Positions 1-7,238 of a DNA stretch of 64,000 nt are shown piece by piece. Under the pieces are notes generated by a model. It searched no databases. It saw only the letters and a list, made by a program, of their open reading frames with translations, and was not told the DNA's origin. The stretch is from Hymenobacter sediminis (lineage in GTDB: Bacteria; Bacteroidota; Bacteroidia; Cytophagales; Hymenobacteraceae). The stretch lies in the NCBI RefSeq assembly GCF_003231285.1, contig NZ_QKNS01000006.1:248001-312000 (forward strand), given 5' to 3'. Positions within the stretch are counted from its first letter, which is position 1. Each line of letters begins with the position of its first letter. A program made the translations under genes and the position numbers.

Positions 1-321
1 TAGGCACCCTCTTAGTTCTTCTTTAGTGAGATAGGTGCTTAGGGGAACGGCCACTCCACCCGCCGCAATGGCGGCATAAATACAAATGAGTTGCTCGGCG
101 CACCCTTCCATCAAGATGGCAATTCGGTCGCCTCGTTGTATGCCTAGCTGCCTCAAGCCAACAGCAACAGCTTTCACTTCTTGCCATAAGGAGCGCCAAG
201 TGCAGGTTTGCCCCCTTTCCGGAAACAAGTAGCAGGGGGTGTCCGGAAATTCTAGGGCACGCTGATGCAGCATACCTGGAATGGTATTAAGCTTAAATTG
301 AAGCGTTCCTAAGGTAAGCAT
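1..321 (-). CDS. AMP-dependent acyl-CoA synthetase/ligase, N-terminal part (runs off left edge)
   Basis: The first 107 codons of a gene that continues beyond the window. The start codon is the ATG at 321. The translation begins MLTLGTLQFKLNTIPGML and continues with features typical of the ANL superfamily N-terminus: an early 'R(A)LEFPDTPCYLF' segment, a 'TWRSLWQEVKAVAVGLRQLG' helix, then GDRIAILMEGCAEQL and an 'AAIAAGGVAVPL' stretch. These enzymes adenylate a carboxylic acid and pass it to CoA or a carrier thiol. The catalytic P-loop and adenylate-binding motifs lie outside the window, so the substrate cannot be judged. It lies 33 nt downstream of the acyltransferase gene on the same strand and is probably cotranscribed with it. 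Confidence 0.85.
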   Translation of the reverse strand, partial: MLTLGTLQFKLNTIPGMLHQRALEFPDTPCYLFPERGQTCTWRSLWQEVKAVAVGLRQLGIQRGDRIAILMEGCAEQLICIYAAIAAGGVAVPLSTYLTKEELRGCL

Positions 322-354
322 GAGGGCGTGTCAAGTGCACTGGTAGCCTTCACG

Positions 355-1596
355 CTACAGTTGCCGTTTGTTCATTTTTTTGAAGCGGCCTAAAAAAGCG
401 TAAGGAGCCAGACGTCGTCCGTTTAGCAGGACGCCCAAGCGGGTAGTGCGGACCCAGTACTGATAGGTCAGTAAGGAAAAGACCGTTGTACTGGCGCAGA
501 TCAGTATAAACTTAAGCAGTGCGGGAAGAGGCACCCCTATCAGTAGGCCAGGAAGCAATAAAGTTAGGGGCAAGTGAACTAGGTACACCCAGTAAGAAGC
601 CTCGGAAAGGTATCGAAACAACTCAGTAGGCTGGCTTAAATAACGAATAGCCAACCCTATTACACCCAGTGATAGCAGCCAGATAGCTGGCGCGGCGACC
701 GCTACCTGTACTAAATGAGCCGATACAGAAACAGGATAAACAATTAAAAAGGCGTACAGCCCAGCTGTTATCAAACCGAAGCCAGTATACGACCACGCGT
801 GGTTACGAAAACGGGTAAGCAGATGCTTGTGACGAAACAGAAGCCAGCCAAATACAAAAAACACAAAATAGGTTAGGGGTATGGCCAGTGGCGGCAGGAA
901 GGCGTTTGTGCCTTCTATTCCGGTTACATCCTTATAGGCAGGACGCATAACTAGCATGGTAGCCAGCGTAACGGCAGCTAGCAGCAGAACACCGGCAGGC
1001 TGGGCCACTACCCATTGAAAAGCAGTATCGATCCAGTTCTTGCTTTTCTGCGGCAGACGGCGCACGCCTATTACCAGTAAGGTAATAGCGCCATAAAATA
1101 GCAGTAGGAAGTACAGGAACCACAGATGAATGAGCCCTAGCTGCATCACGAGCTGAGGCAAAGTGAGGTTATTTTGAGCCAACAATGCGCCCGAATGCAG
1201 TTGTTGCACTACTCGAGTAACTCCACTAGGACCACCTAGCATGGTAAATGCAGCGCATAAAACCGTTAGTGGAAAAAGGGCGACCCAACTCACGCCTAAG
1301 GGCAGCAACACACGCTTTAACCGATTTCGTACCAACCCTCGTGCACCATGCGCATGCCACGTAAGCCCTCCAAAGAAACCCGCCATTACAAAAAAAACGG
1401 GCATTCGAAACAAGTGAATTAAAAAGGCAACCCCACTCAACAGGGTTGTGTGTGCGCTGTCATGGTAGGCACTATATACACTAAAGGTCCACGTAGCATA
1501 CGGCAGAGCAGAGTGAAGTACAACACCGAGTAACATCATGACAGCACGCAGGCCGTCCAGCGCGAAGTAACGTTCTTTGAATAGTACAGAAGGCAT
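355..1596 (-). CDS. Membrane acyltransferase, acyltransferase-3 family (OafA/OpgC-like)
   Basis: A 413-residue polytopic membrane protein of the acyltransferase 3 family. The N-terminus carries the family signature RYFALDGLRAVMMLLGVVLHS (residues 9-29, split here), with Arg17 and His28 in the positions of the conserved catalytic pair, followed by HLFRMPVFFVMAGFFGG in the second helix. About ten hydrophobic segments follow. Such enzymes move acyl groups onto surface glycans or other extracytoplasmic acceptors. It precedes an acyl-CoA synthetase-type gene by 33 nt, so the pair may activate and transfer an acyl group; that link is inference. Base composition looks lower in GC than the housekeeping genes further right. 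A TATCTTTA -7-like box lies at 1635-1628 on the same strand. Confidence 0.9.
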   Translation of the reverse strand: MPSVLFKERYFALDGLRAVMMLLGVVLHSALPYATWTFSVYSAYHDSAHTTLLSGVAFLIHLFRMPVFFVMAGFFGGLTWHAHGARGLVRNRLKRVLLPLGVSWVALFPLTVLCAAFTMLGGPSGVTRVVQQLHSGALLAQNNLTLPQLVMQLGLIHLWFLYFLLLFYGAITLLVIGVRRLPQKSKNWIDTAFQWVVAQPAGVLLLAAVTLATMLVMRPAYKDVTGIEGTNAFLPPLAIPLTYFVFFVFGWLLFRHKHLLTRFRNHAWSYTGFGLITAGLYAFLIVYPVSVSAHLVQVAVAAPAIWLLSLGVIGLAIRYLSQPTELFRYLSEASYWVYLVHLPLTLLLPGLLIGVPLPALLKFILICASTTVFSLLTYQYWVRTTRLGVLLNGRRLAPYAFLGRFKKMNKRQL

Positions 1597-1870
1597 TAAA
1601 TTTGTAAAAACTGGTTTTTTCGAACCTAAAGATAGGTATATTCAAATAGTAACTTTCTACCCTTGACTAAGTAAGGTGTGTGGCAGCTGCCTTACCAGGG
1701 TATGCTGATTGAGCAGGCGTTCGAGGAGCAAAAGCGGCGGGTGCTGCGGTAGAGCTATGTTTTCTTGAGCAGCAGCCTCAGCCTTTGACAAGTTGGAGCT
1801 GTCTATTTCTACCCTTTAGGTTACTCCCGAGCACTGCATTGCATTATAGGCAACCACACCCGTCGCTTCT
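1597..1870. other. Intergenic region with no clear gene
   Basis: This 274-base stretch holds the upstream region of the acyltransferase gene. An open segment at 1675-1752 reads GVWQLPYQGMLIEQAFEEQ and could be the tail of a lost gene, but it is too short to assign. Nothing else is recognisable. Confidence 0.4.
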
Positions 1871-2209
1871 ATGAAGGCCTTCACCTCCTTGCCCGAGTTC
1901 CGCTATGCTCTACTCCTGGCTTTGGCAACCCTCGGGTGGATGCTGCTCGACAGCCAGTGGCAGGCGGAACAAGCCGAGCGGACCAGACATAGCTGCAAGG
2001 GTGAGGCCACCTTTCTCATCGTTATTCCCGCCTATATACTCTTTGTAGCTACCGGCTTCGGGGCATTAGCCTACCTCTCCCACGCTTGGCAACGGTGGCG
2101 TAACCCGGCTCATCCGCCGGCGGGAAGAACCACCTTTGTGCTCTTGTTTTTCTCAGGTGTGCTGACGTATCTGGTAGTAGGGCTGAGTTGGCTGGCTAAG
2201 TGGCTCTAG
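1871..2209 (+). CDS. Small three-helix membrane protein, unknown function
   Basis: A 112-residue protein I do not recognise. Hydrophobic segments lie at about residues 11-28, 44-70 and 88-110, separated by short charged loops (QAEQAERTRHSCKGE and WQRWRNPAHPPAGR). The predicted topology places the first loop on one side and the Arg-rich second loop probably in the cytoplasm. It begins with ATG and ends in front of a strong hairpin at 2281-2319. No neighbour suggests a role. Confidence 0.6.
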   Translation: MKAFTSLPEFRYALLLALATLGWMLLDSQWQAEQAERTRHSCKGEATFLIVIPAYILFVATGFGALAYLSHAWQRWRNPAHPPAGRTTFVLLFFSGVLTYLVVGLSWLAKWL

Positions 2210-2280
2210 TAAATCAGGGTGTGCTTATAGGCCCAGTAGTTAGAAGAGTAGAAGTAGCGGTTGCGCTAGGGTATATGATC

Positions 2281-2319
2281 AACCTACAAGCCCCTCCACA
2301 CCAGAAGGGCTTGTAGGTT
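2281..2319. terminator. Bidirectional terminator hairpin
   Basis: AACCTACAAGCCC at 2281-2293 pairs perfectly with GGGCTTGTAGGTT at 2307-2319 (13 bp, 13-nt loop). It sits between the convergent genes ending at 2209 and 2342. No long U-tract is present. Confidence 0.65.
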
Positions 2320-2341
2320 GTATCTACTTCTGCAATGCCGC

Positions 2342-2959
2342 TTACTTAGGCTTGTTCATCTGCTCGTGCGACGAAGTCATCCAGTCCAGGTACTGCTGCA
2401 GCGGCTCCATGCCCATCGCAGCGCGGCGCTTGTCCACGTTCTTCGGGTCGCGCAATGACCGGGGTACGGCCTTCCCCAGTCCTGGGCCTTTGTACTCCAC
2501 CTGCGTGCCATACTCCAACGGCTGCCCCGCATTCAGGGCTACCCGGTCGATCAGGTAGGCGTAGTTGGCGGCGCTGGCATTCTTGCGCTTCACCTCGGGC
2601 AGCATTAGTTTGAGCACCTGCCGCTGGAAGGCCGGGTGCGCGTCGGCGTGCTGCACCAGCAGCCAGAAGTTGTTGGAGCTTTTCTCGCCCACCTGCCGGA
2701 AGCCCGGGTATCCGACCTGCCGCACGATCTTTTCCAGCACCGGCTGGTGACGGGCGTAGTTCTCCTTCTCCACCTCGACCAGGTGCCGGCCGGCGCTGTC
2801 GGGCTGCTGCTTGAATATCTGCTGCATGGGCCACTGGTCGACGTAGGCCAGACTGTCCAGCGTCTTGCTCAATTTTGGGTACAGCACCGGGTTGGTCTGG
2901 GCCGTCGCGGCCCCCAGGTTCAGGCCCCACAGGGCGGCAAGTACGGCAAGTCTTTTCAT
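2342..2959 (-). CDS. DUF6624-type exported protein
   Basis: 205 residues with a signal peptide (residues 1-21, cleavage after GAATA). The mature part has the pattern of the Bacteroidota family annotated as DUF6624: a WPMQQIF segment, then LLVQHADAHPAFQRQVL, and near the C-terminus YAYLIDRVALNAGQPLEYGTQ followed by a YKG and a DP..VD(K)RR segment. The biochemical function of the family is not known. The protein is probably periplasmic. The gene stands alone on its strand and faces the hairpin at 2281-2319. A frame-shifted ORF over nearly the same span is a shadow. Confidence 0.82.
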   Translation of the reverse strand: MKRLAVLAALWGLNLGAATAQTNPVLYPKLSKTLDSLAYVDQWPMQQIFKQQPDSAGRHLVEVEKENYARHQPVLEKIVRQVGYPGFRQVGEKSSNNFWLLVQHADAHPAFQRQVLKLMLPEVKRKNASAANYAYLIDRVALNAGQPLEYGTQVEYKGPGLGKAVPRSLRDPKNVDKRRAAMGMEPLQQYLDWMTSSHEQMNKPK

Positions 2960-3108
2960 CCCCGCAAACTAGCAAATCCGTACCAATTATGGATTTGTTC
3001 TACACCCCACAAAGAAGAAGTAGGATATGAGTGTAAGGCTGCACCCAAGATATCGGTGCCCGTGCGTCGTGTACAGGCCACTCTGCCCGGAATTGTGACA
3101 TACCGCCC

Positions 3109-3150
3109 CCAAGGTAGTTAACTACTCTAATTAGCGTTTTGCTACCTTGG
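3109..3150. repeat. 9-bp inverted repeat upstream of the integrase pseudogene
   Basis: CCAAGGTAG at 3109-3117 is exactly complementary to CTACCTTGG at 3142-3150, and a TAGTTAACTA palindrome overlaps the left arm at 3116-3125. The right arm includes TACCTTGG, close to the TAnnTTTG -7 consensus, 25 nt before the integrase start. It could be an operator or recombinase-binding site. Confidence 0.4.
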
Positions 3151-3174
3151 TTATCCATTCCGCTATCCTCCCCT

Positions 3175-3940
3175 ATGCCCATCCGTTTCCACCTCCATAC
3201 CAAAGTCTACTCGGACGGCCGCCGCCCGATTTACCTCGATGCCCGCTGGGGCCGCAGCAAGGCCGCGGGCAGGCAAGGCGAATCGCGCCTGCGCCTGGGC
3301 ACGGGCTAGAGCTACCAGCCCGGCAACTGGCGCGAGGACAAGCAGCGCATCAAGTCGGCCGAGCTTAGCTACGCCAAGATGAACCGCAAGCTATCGGAGC
3401 TGTAACTGCTGGCCACCACCCTGCTGGAGAAAGCCGAGCTCGACGGCGTGACTTACACGCCCGAGCAGTTGGCCGCTCTGCTCAAGCCAGCGCCGGTTAA
3501 GACGAGAGCAGCAGAGGCCGTCGTGACGCCAGTTGCGCAAGATCCGCGTGGCCCTGGACCCGGTGGCCTACGAAAACTGGCAGCGCTACGAAGGCAAGCT
3601 CACGGTACCAGCCAACCAGACCATGAACGCGCAGTTCAAGGCTCTGTGCCGGGCCGCTGGCCTCAAGCGCCAAGTAACGCACGTGCGCGGCAGCGGGGCC
3701 GAACGCTTGGAAAACACGATTCCCCTGTGGCAGGCCGTCAGTTGCCACACGGCCCGCTATACCTTCGTCACGCTGCAGTACGAGGGCGGTACCGACATCG
3801 TCTTCATTCAGGACAGCGTGGGCCACGCCAGCCTGACGACCACGCGCAAATACCTCAAGACCCGCATGAAGGAGCGCCTGAGCTCTACGCTGACGGCTTT
3901 CGATAAATTACGGGAGCGGGAAGAAGAACGGACACACTAG
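3175..3940 (+). pseudogene. Tyrosine recombinase/integrase, degraded
   Basis: The remains of a Bacteroidota-type tyrosine recombinase. From ATG 3175 the frame reads an arm-binding-like N-terminus (PIRFHLHTKVYSDGRRPIYLD), then hits TAG at 3307 and TAA at 3403; both fit single C-to-T changes in Gln codons. The frame runs on through VTYTPEQLAALLKPAP to about 3530. The catalytic part continues in the next frame (3533-3940), with the HxxR box in SCHTARYTFVTL and the later His and Tyr in GHASLTTTRKYLKT. The region expected to hold the first catalytic Arg is missing, so an internal deletion accompanies the frameshift. The whole is about 255 codons against roughly 400 in intact relatives. It marks a dead mobile element together with the broken genes at 4325-5127. 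Confidence 0.88.
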
Positions 3941-4324
3941 AAAGCGGTGTGCCCGTCTGGTGTGCCCGTTTGGGAGCAGGTTGACACCAGACCTTACTAT
4001 TTGCAGTCGGGACTAGGCGGGTATAAATCGGCTTCTAAGGGGTGGCAGAGCACGATAGCAGTAGGGACCAGAGAATAGAGGCTTCCGACAGGAGGTTCAT
4101 AGTTTTTAAAACCCGTTGTAAATCAATGATTTGCAACGGGTTTTTTCTTGGTATGCCCTTTTGCTCGAAAAGCCTCTTCTACCCTGTTTACTCCTCAAGA
4201 AGCTAAAACAGTGAAAGCCCCAACAGGTGCTAGCTGCCAGGGCTTTCTGGTTATATTTCTGGTTATAGGGCAAAAGGTGTATAGGCCCGAAGATACGAGG
4301 CAAGCTCGTTTCTGGTTCTCGGCT
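3941..4324. other. Intergenic, island remnant with hairpins
   Basis: No convincing gene. It contains the hairpin at 4110-4147 and a second one, AAAGCCC (4214-4220) with GGGCTTT (4240-4246). Short open frames on both strands here lack any protein-like pattern. Confidence 0.5.
4110..4147. terminator. Terminator hairpin downstream of the integrase remnant
   Basis: AACCCGTTG pairs with CAACGGGTT, and the stem extends through TAAATCA/TGATTTG with one wobble, followed by a run of T. The near-palindromic 14-bp arms could alternatively be part of an old attachment site, which the sequence alone cannot decide. Confidence 0.6.
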
Positions 4325-4735
4325 TCACCCACGTCGCAGCAGAGCCAGCAGCCAGCCCGAGCCGCTGAGCCCGAGGGGTATCAGGGAATAGAGCAGACCC
4401 AAGGCTACTACGCCGGCCGCGTAGGGTAACACGGCCCGTAGCCAACTTTCTTTTTCGGTGGTAGCCGCAGCCTGAGCATGCGGTGCCGTAGCCGAGGTCC
4501 CGCCCTTCTGGCCATCCTTCGTGTTGACAGATGTATGTTGCTGGTTGCCCGTAACGACCTGCACCAGGGCTTAGGGCTTATCGGCTTCTACAGCAGTAGC
4601 ATCGGCGCCCGTTGCCATACATCAGGCTTCTCAGCCGTAGCCGTGGTGGCCGTGTTTCCGGTATCGGTTAATGGTGGTTTGAACGCTTTTGCAGCCCAGC
4701 ACCGCCACGGAAGCGAGTAGAAATAAGTAGCGCAT
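4325..4735 (-). pseudogene. Broken gene for a small lipoprotein/membrane protein
   Basis: From ATG 4735 the reading frame starts with a lipoprotein signal (MRYLFLLASVAVLGCKS, lipobox LGC) and then meets TGA (4633), TGA (4624) and TAA (4573). The same frame continues as an open 79-codon stretch that could start at GTG 4564 and ends in one membrane segment (LPYAAGVVALGLLYSLIPLGL) and LLALLRRG. A Thr/Ala-rich linker (TDTGNTATTATAEKPD) is readable in a second frame between the two, so the simplest history is two indels plus a nonsense change. The 79-residue piece might still be translated. The family is not recognised; small lipoproteins of this shape occur in phage-like and island regions. Confidence 0.5.
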
Positions 4736-4738
4736 GCG

Positions 4739-4917
4739 TTAAAGGTTATAGCGGTACGACAACCCCACTTCTTGGTGCGGGGGGCCACCGGCGGCTTGCC
4801 GTACCAGTAGCTGAGCTGGTGCCGCTTTGGCTCATGCCGCCGCACCGTCGGGTTAATGGAGCCGGCCTGCACATCCAGTAGAAGCAGGTAGCATAGGAGG
4901 AGTATAAGGTAGCGCAT
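4739..4917 (-). pseudogene. Frameshifted small exported protein
   Basis: ATG 4917 opens a signal-peptide-like start (MRYLILLLCYLLLLDVQA) and continues HEPKRHQLSYWYGKPPVAP. At the G6 run 4779-4784 (C6 on the coding strand) a one-base shift gives the alternative end HQEVGLSYRYNL with a TAA at 4739-4741, four bases before the next start at 4735. That end looks like a real protein terminus, whereas the unshifted frame runs on without sense into the next gene. I infer a homopolymer frameshift, either genuine or a sequencing error. Confidence 0.45.
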
Positions 4918-4949
4918 TAGTCTAGCCAGTTAGCGGCCGCGTGAAATTC

Positions 4950-5126
4950 CTAGTTGGCCCGTAGCAGCAGGTGCACGCCGGCCCCGTCACGTCCGCCCCC
5001 ACTCCCCGTATTGCCTTCGTTGCAATACCAGCCCCGGCTGCAAGCTGGCTCATAACTGCTAAAATATTTGTCGCAAACGCCCCTGTAGGTTGTCGCATTC
5101 AGTGACCGTATCAGAGCGTTTTAGCC
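4950..5126 (-). pseudogene. Possible C-terminal fragment of a lost gene
   Basis: An open minus-strand frame without a usable start reads ATTYRGVCDKYFSSYEP, then ACSRGWYCNEGNTGS, a Gly-rich turn, and VHLLLRAN before TAG at 4950-4952. Three Cys and the aromatic pattern look protein-like. It is in line with the broken genes at 4325-4917 and could be the remainder of a third member of that cluster. It is not assigned to a family. Confidence 0.3.
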
Positions 5127-5128
5127 TA

Positions 5129-5136
5129 TACTTTTG
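5129..5136 (+). promoter_or_regulatory. Bacteroidota -7 element (TACTTTTG)
   Basis: Matches TAnnTTTG 28 nt before the ATG of the VOC-family gene at 5164. Confidence 0.6.
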
Positions 5137-5163
5137 CCCTGTACCCACTTAATCATCGCGCAC

Positions 5164-5601
5164 ATGGCAACTAACATTTTTATCAACCTACCGGTCAAAG
5201 ACCTCAGTGCCTCGGTCGCCTTCTTCACCCAGCTGGGCTTTAGCTTCGATTCGAAGATGAGTGACGAAAGAGGCACCTGTATGGTCGTTAGCGACACCAT
5301 CTTCGTGATGCTACTGGTGGAAGAGTTCTTCCAGTCGTTTACAGCCAAGCCGCTGGTAAATGCGCACCAGGCCAACGAAATGATTCTATGTGTGTCGGTT
5401 GACAGCCGTGCCGAGGTAGACCGCCTCGTTGATGCGGCCCTGACTGCTGGGGGACACTCCGTGCCGCAGCAGCCGCAAAACGAAATGGAGTTCATGTACG
5501 ACCGTAACTTCCAGGACCTCGACGGCCACCTCTGGAATATCCTATATATGGACATGGCCTGCGCCCAGCAGACAGCCACTCCAGAAGCTGCCGCACAATA
5601 A
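5164..5601 (+). CDS. VOC-superfamily (glyoxalase/bleomycin-resistance-like) protein
   Basis: 145 residues from the ATG at 5164. An upstream in-frame start at 5134 would overlap the promoter, so it was not used. The fold signature is clear: MATNIFINLPVKDLSASVAFF at the N-terminus (beta strand then the 'S..FF..LGF' helix), a VSDTIFVMLLVEEFF strand, and C-terminal 'GHLWNILYMD' in the position where GHxxxx of VOC enzymes supplies a metal ligand. Close relatives in Bacteroidota are annotated only as VOC family or lactoylglutathione-lyase-like. It is cytoplasmic, stands alone, and is followed by a terminator at 5617. Confidence 0.88.
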   Translation: MATNIFINLPVKDLSASVAFFTQLGFSFDSKMSDERGTCMVVSDTIFVMLLVEEFFQSFTAKPLVNAHQANEMILCVSVDSRAEVDRLVDAALTAGGHSVPQQPQNEMEFMYDRNFQDLDGHLWNILYMDMACAQQTATPEAAAQ

Positions 5602-5616
5602 CTAGAACCAACAAAA

Positions 5617-5641
5617 AAGCCCCTCCACACCGGAGAGGCTT
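5617..5641. terminator. Terminator hairpin after the VOC gene
   Basis: AAGCCCCTCC (5617-5626) pairs with GGAGAGGCTT (5632-5641) with one mismatch. The arm sequence resembles those of the hairpins at 2281 and 5946. Confidence 0.6.
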
Positions 5642-5670
5642 ACTGTTTGTATAAGGTAAACTATTAGCGC

Positions 5671-5877
5671 TTAGCGTCTCAGAAACCCTTTGGCTTCCCA
5701 GGCTGCTACGTTCTGTGTGCGCACAAAGCGCGTTTCCATATGCCCCCAGGCATCGTGCTTGTACATGACCGTTTTGCCGGCTTCCCGCTGGTGCAGGGCC
5801 TGAAGCTGATCGGCATGAGAGAGAGCAGGCACAGCTTCTTCGCTGGCTTTGCGGGGGCGTTTACTTGAACTTGACAT
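5671..5877 (-). CDS. Small conserved-looking protein, unknown function
   Basis: 68 residues from ATG 5877; an upstream in-frame start at 5913 adds a Pro/Cys-rich leader that looks non-coding. The N-terminus is basic and Ser-rich (MSSSSKRPRKASEE), followed by a compact segment SHADQLQALHQREAGKTVMY, then WGHMETRFVRTQNVAAWEAKGFL. No signal peptide or membrane segment. Not recognised. It lies between two hairpins (5617 and 5946) as a monocistronic unit. Confidence 0.55.
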   Translation of the reverse strand: MSSSSKRPRKASEEAVPALSHADQLQALHQREAGKTVMYKHDAWGHMETRFVRTQNVAAWEAKGFLRR

Positions 5878-6340
5878 AAGGGGGCAACGCGGTGGGCAGC
5901 GGAAAGGGTCCATCGGGCATTCAGCTACACGCAGCTATATTTCGTAAAGAGCCCCTCCGCACCGGAGGGGCTCTTTTTATCTGTTAAAAGGGCGGGTTAC
6001 ATCTCCAATTCTGCTGTCCTATCCAATCAAGTTTAAGCAAGCAGTTGGTCAACTCATCGAAATGGCTTGGCGCAAAGTCCGGCGCCCCTTACCAAGGGCT
6101 GATAAACAGCCTAGCCGAGCAGTGACCAAAATAACCCGCTACACTTGCAGAGCATCAGCCCAACGCCCAAGGGTGTTGCGTATACTACAAGACTTCTTCA
6201 CTTGATTGCCCAACTCGTTGAGCATTACCCACCTGGTTGGAACAACTAATCACCCAGGCCAATACACCCATAGACGCAGCCTATGGGTTGTACTTTGGTA
6301 TGTTTCTTGCCTTTTGTGGAGCATCACAACTTATTGCTCC
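5878..6340. other. Intergenic region
   Basis: Apart from the strong hairpin at 5946-5976 and an inverted repeat at 6317-6341, nothing is recognisable in this 463-base stretch. Confidence 0.5.
5946..5976. terminator. Strong bidirectional terminator hairpin
   Basis: AAAGAGCCCCTCC (5946-5958) pairs perfectly with GGAGGGGCTCTTT (5964-5976), 13 bp with a 5-nt loop, followed by T residues. Confidence 0.8.
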
Positions 6341-6341
6341 A
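6317..6341 (+). promoter_or_regulatory. Inverted repeat overlapping a start codon
   Basis: TGGAGCA (6317-6323) and TGCTCCA (6335-6341) are exact complements and the right arm ends in the A of the ATG at 6341. In RNA this would place the start codon beside a 7-bp stem; in DNA it could be an operator. Confidence 0.3.
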
Positions 6342-6565
6342 TGTCTGATACCGAAGTAGCTTTTCGTGCCGCACTGCACGACGAACAGTTTGCCACCGCT
6401 GCCGTGCTACTGGCCCAACTTATGTCGGCGCGCTACGGACAGCAACGCCCGCTGACGTTGGTACAGGATATTCAGTTGCAACGGAAATGCCTGGACCTGC
6501 TAACGCAGCGCTCCGTACCTGGGGCCGATGCCCTCCTACAAGTGGCTACTCAATGGGAGATTTAG
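6341..6565 (+). CDS. Small hypothetical cytoplasmic protein
   Basis: 74 residues from ATG 6341; the longer frame from 6206 has an unlikely leader and was not used. The protein is helical in character (VAFRAALHDEQFATAAVLLAQ, QDIQLQRKCLDLLTQR) with one Cys. No family is recognised and no neighbour gives a clue. Confidence 0.5.
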   Translation: MSDTEVAFRAALHDEQFATAAVLLAQLMSARYGQQRPLTLVQDIQLQRKCLDLLTQRSVPGADALLQVATQWEI

Positions 6566-6635
6566 GCGTATTTACAGCCCAAATAAAAAGGTCCTACCCC
6601 CTCTTTTTGCCTTAACCGCACAAGAATACTATCGG

Positions 6636-7010
6636 CTACTGGCCAAAATACGCCAAGCCAGACACAGATGACCATTCGGTAGTACGGCTCCGACGGGCCG
6701 GCCGGGGCTGAAGGCGGGGGAGCGGCTGCGGCAGCCGAGCCAGTCTGGTGCGGGCGGGCAGCGTGGGCAGTTGCTTGGGAAGTGCCGGCCGACTGGGGCC
6801 GCCGATGGCATTCTCGGCAAACAAAGCGGGCCGGCCGTGACGGTCATATAACCAGCCCTGGTGTGCCCATCCTAAATATCGGCCTTGGGCTGAATACAGC
6901 AGTTTCTGTTCAAACCAAGCCACTAGGGCACCTTTGCCATCATAAATGACTTGGCACGCATCATCGGCGTACGCAACCGGCTCACCGGCCATGGTATATA
7001 GCGGAATCAT
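6636..7010 (-). CDS. Short protein with 4-fold beta-flower-like domain
   Basis: 124 residues. The first ~75 residues carry repeated strand-turn units: IPLYTMAGEPVAY, VIYDGKGALVAWF, LLYSAQGRYLGW, GWLYDRHGRPALF. This matches the short proteins annotated as '4-fold beta flower' domain proteins, in which each unit has a Y/W...G...V pattern. The last ~45 residues are Arg/Pro-rich and probably disordered. The function of the family is unknown. It stands alone on the minus strand, divergent from the sensor kinase gene at 7239. Confidence 0.65.
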   Translation of the reverse strand: MIPLYTMAGEPVAYADDACQVIYDGKGALVAWFEQKLLYSAQGRYLGWAHQGWLYDRHGRPALFAENAIGGPSRPALPKQLPTLPARTRLARLPQPLPRLQPRPARRSRTTEWSSVSGLAYFGQ

Positions 7011-7238
7011 GGGGTAGCAACGTCGGGTATGCCGGTATAAACGAGCCTACCGTTCCTGTCGGATTTAGACAGCAGCCAGCCAACGAGCATTTTCTATTGC
7101 ATCCTACTCATAGGCAGGCCTAGCTAGATATGGATGATGCTTTTTCTACCCCCTGCTTTGTGGCGAGGTGCTGCTACACCTGATGAGAGCTGGGCTCAGT
7201 AATTTTTCGGGGCCGGGTTCCCTGCGTACCTTCCCCTT

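Noticed and set aside
1675..1752. Short open segment with helical look
   Set aside because: Too short, without a matching upstream part or promoter; noted only as a possible remnant.
4106..4303. 65-codon minus ORF in the island remnant
   Set aside because: It covers two hairpins and has no protein-like pattern.
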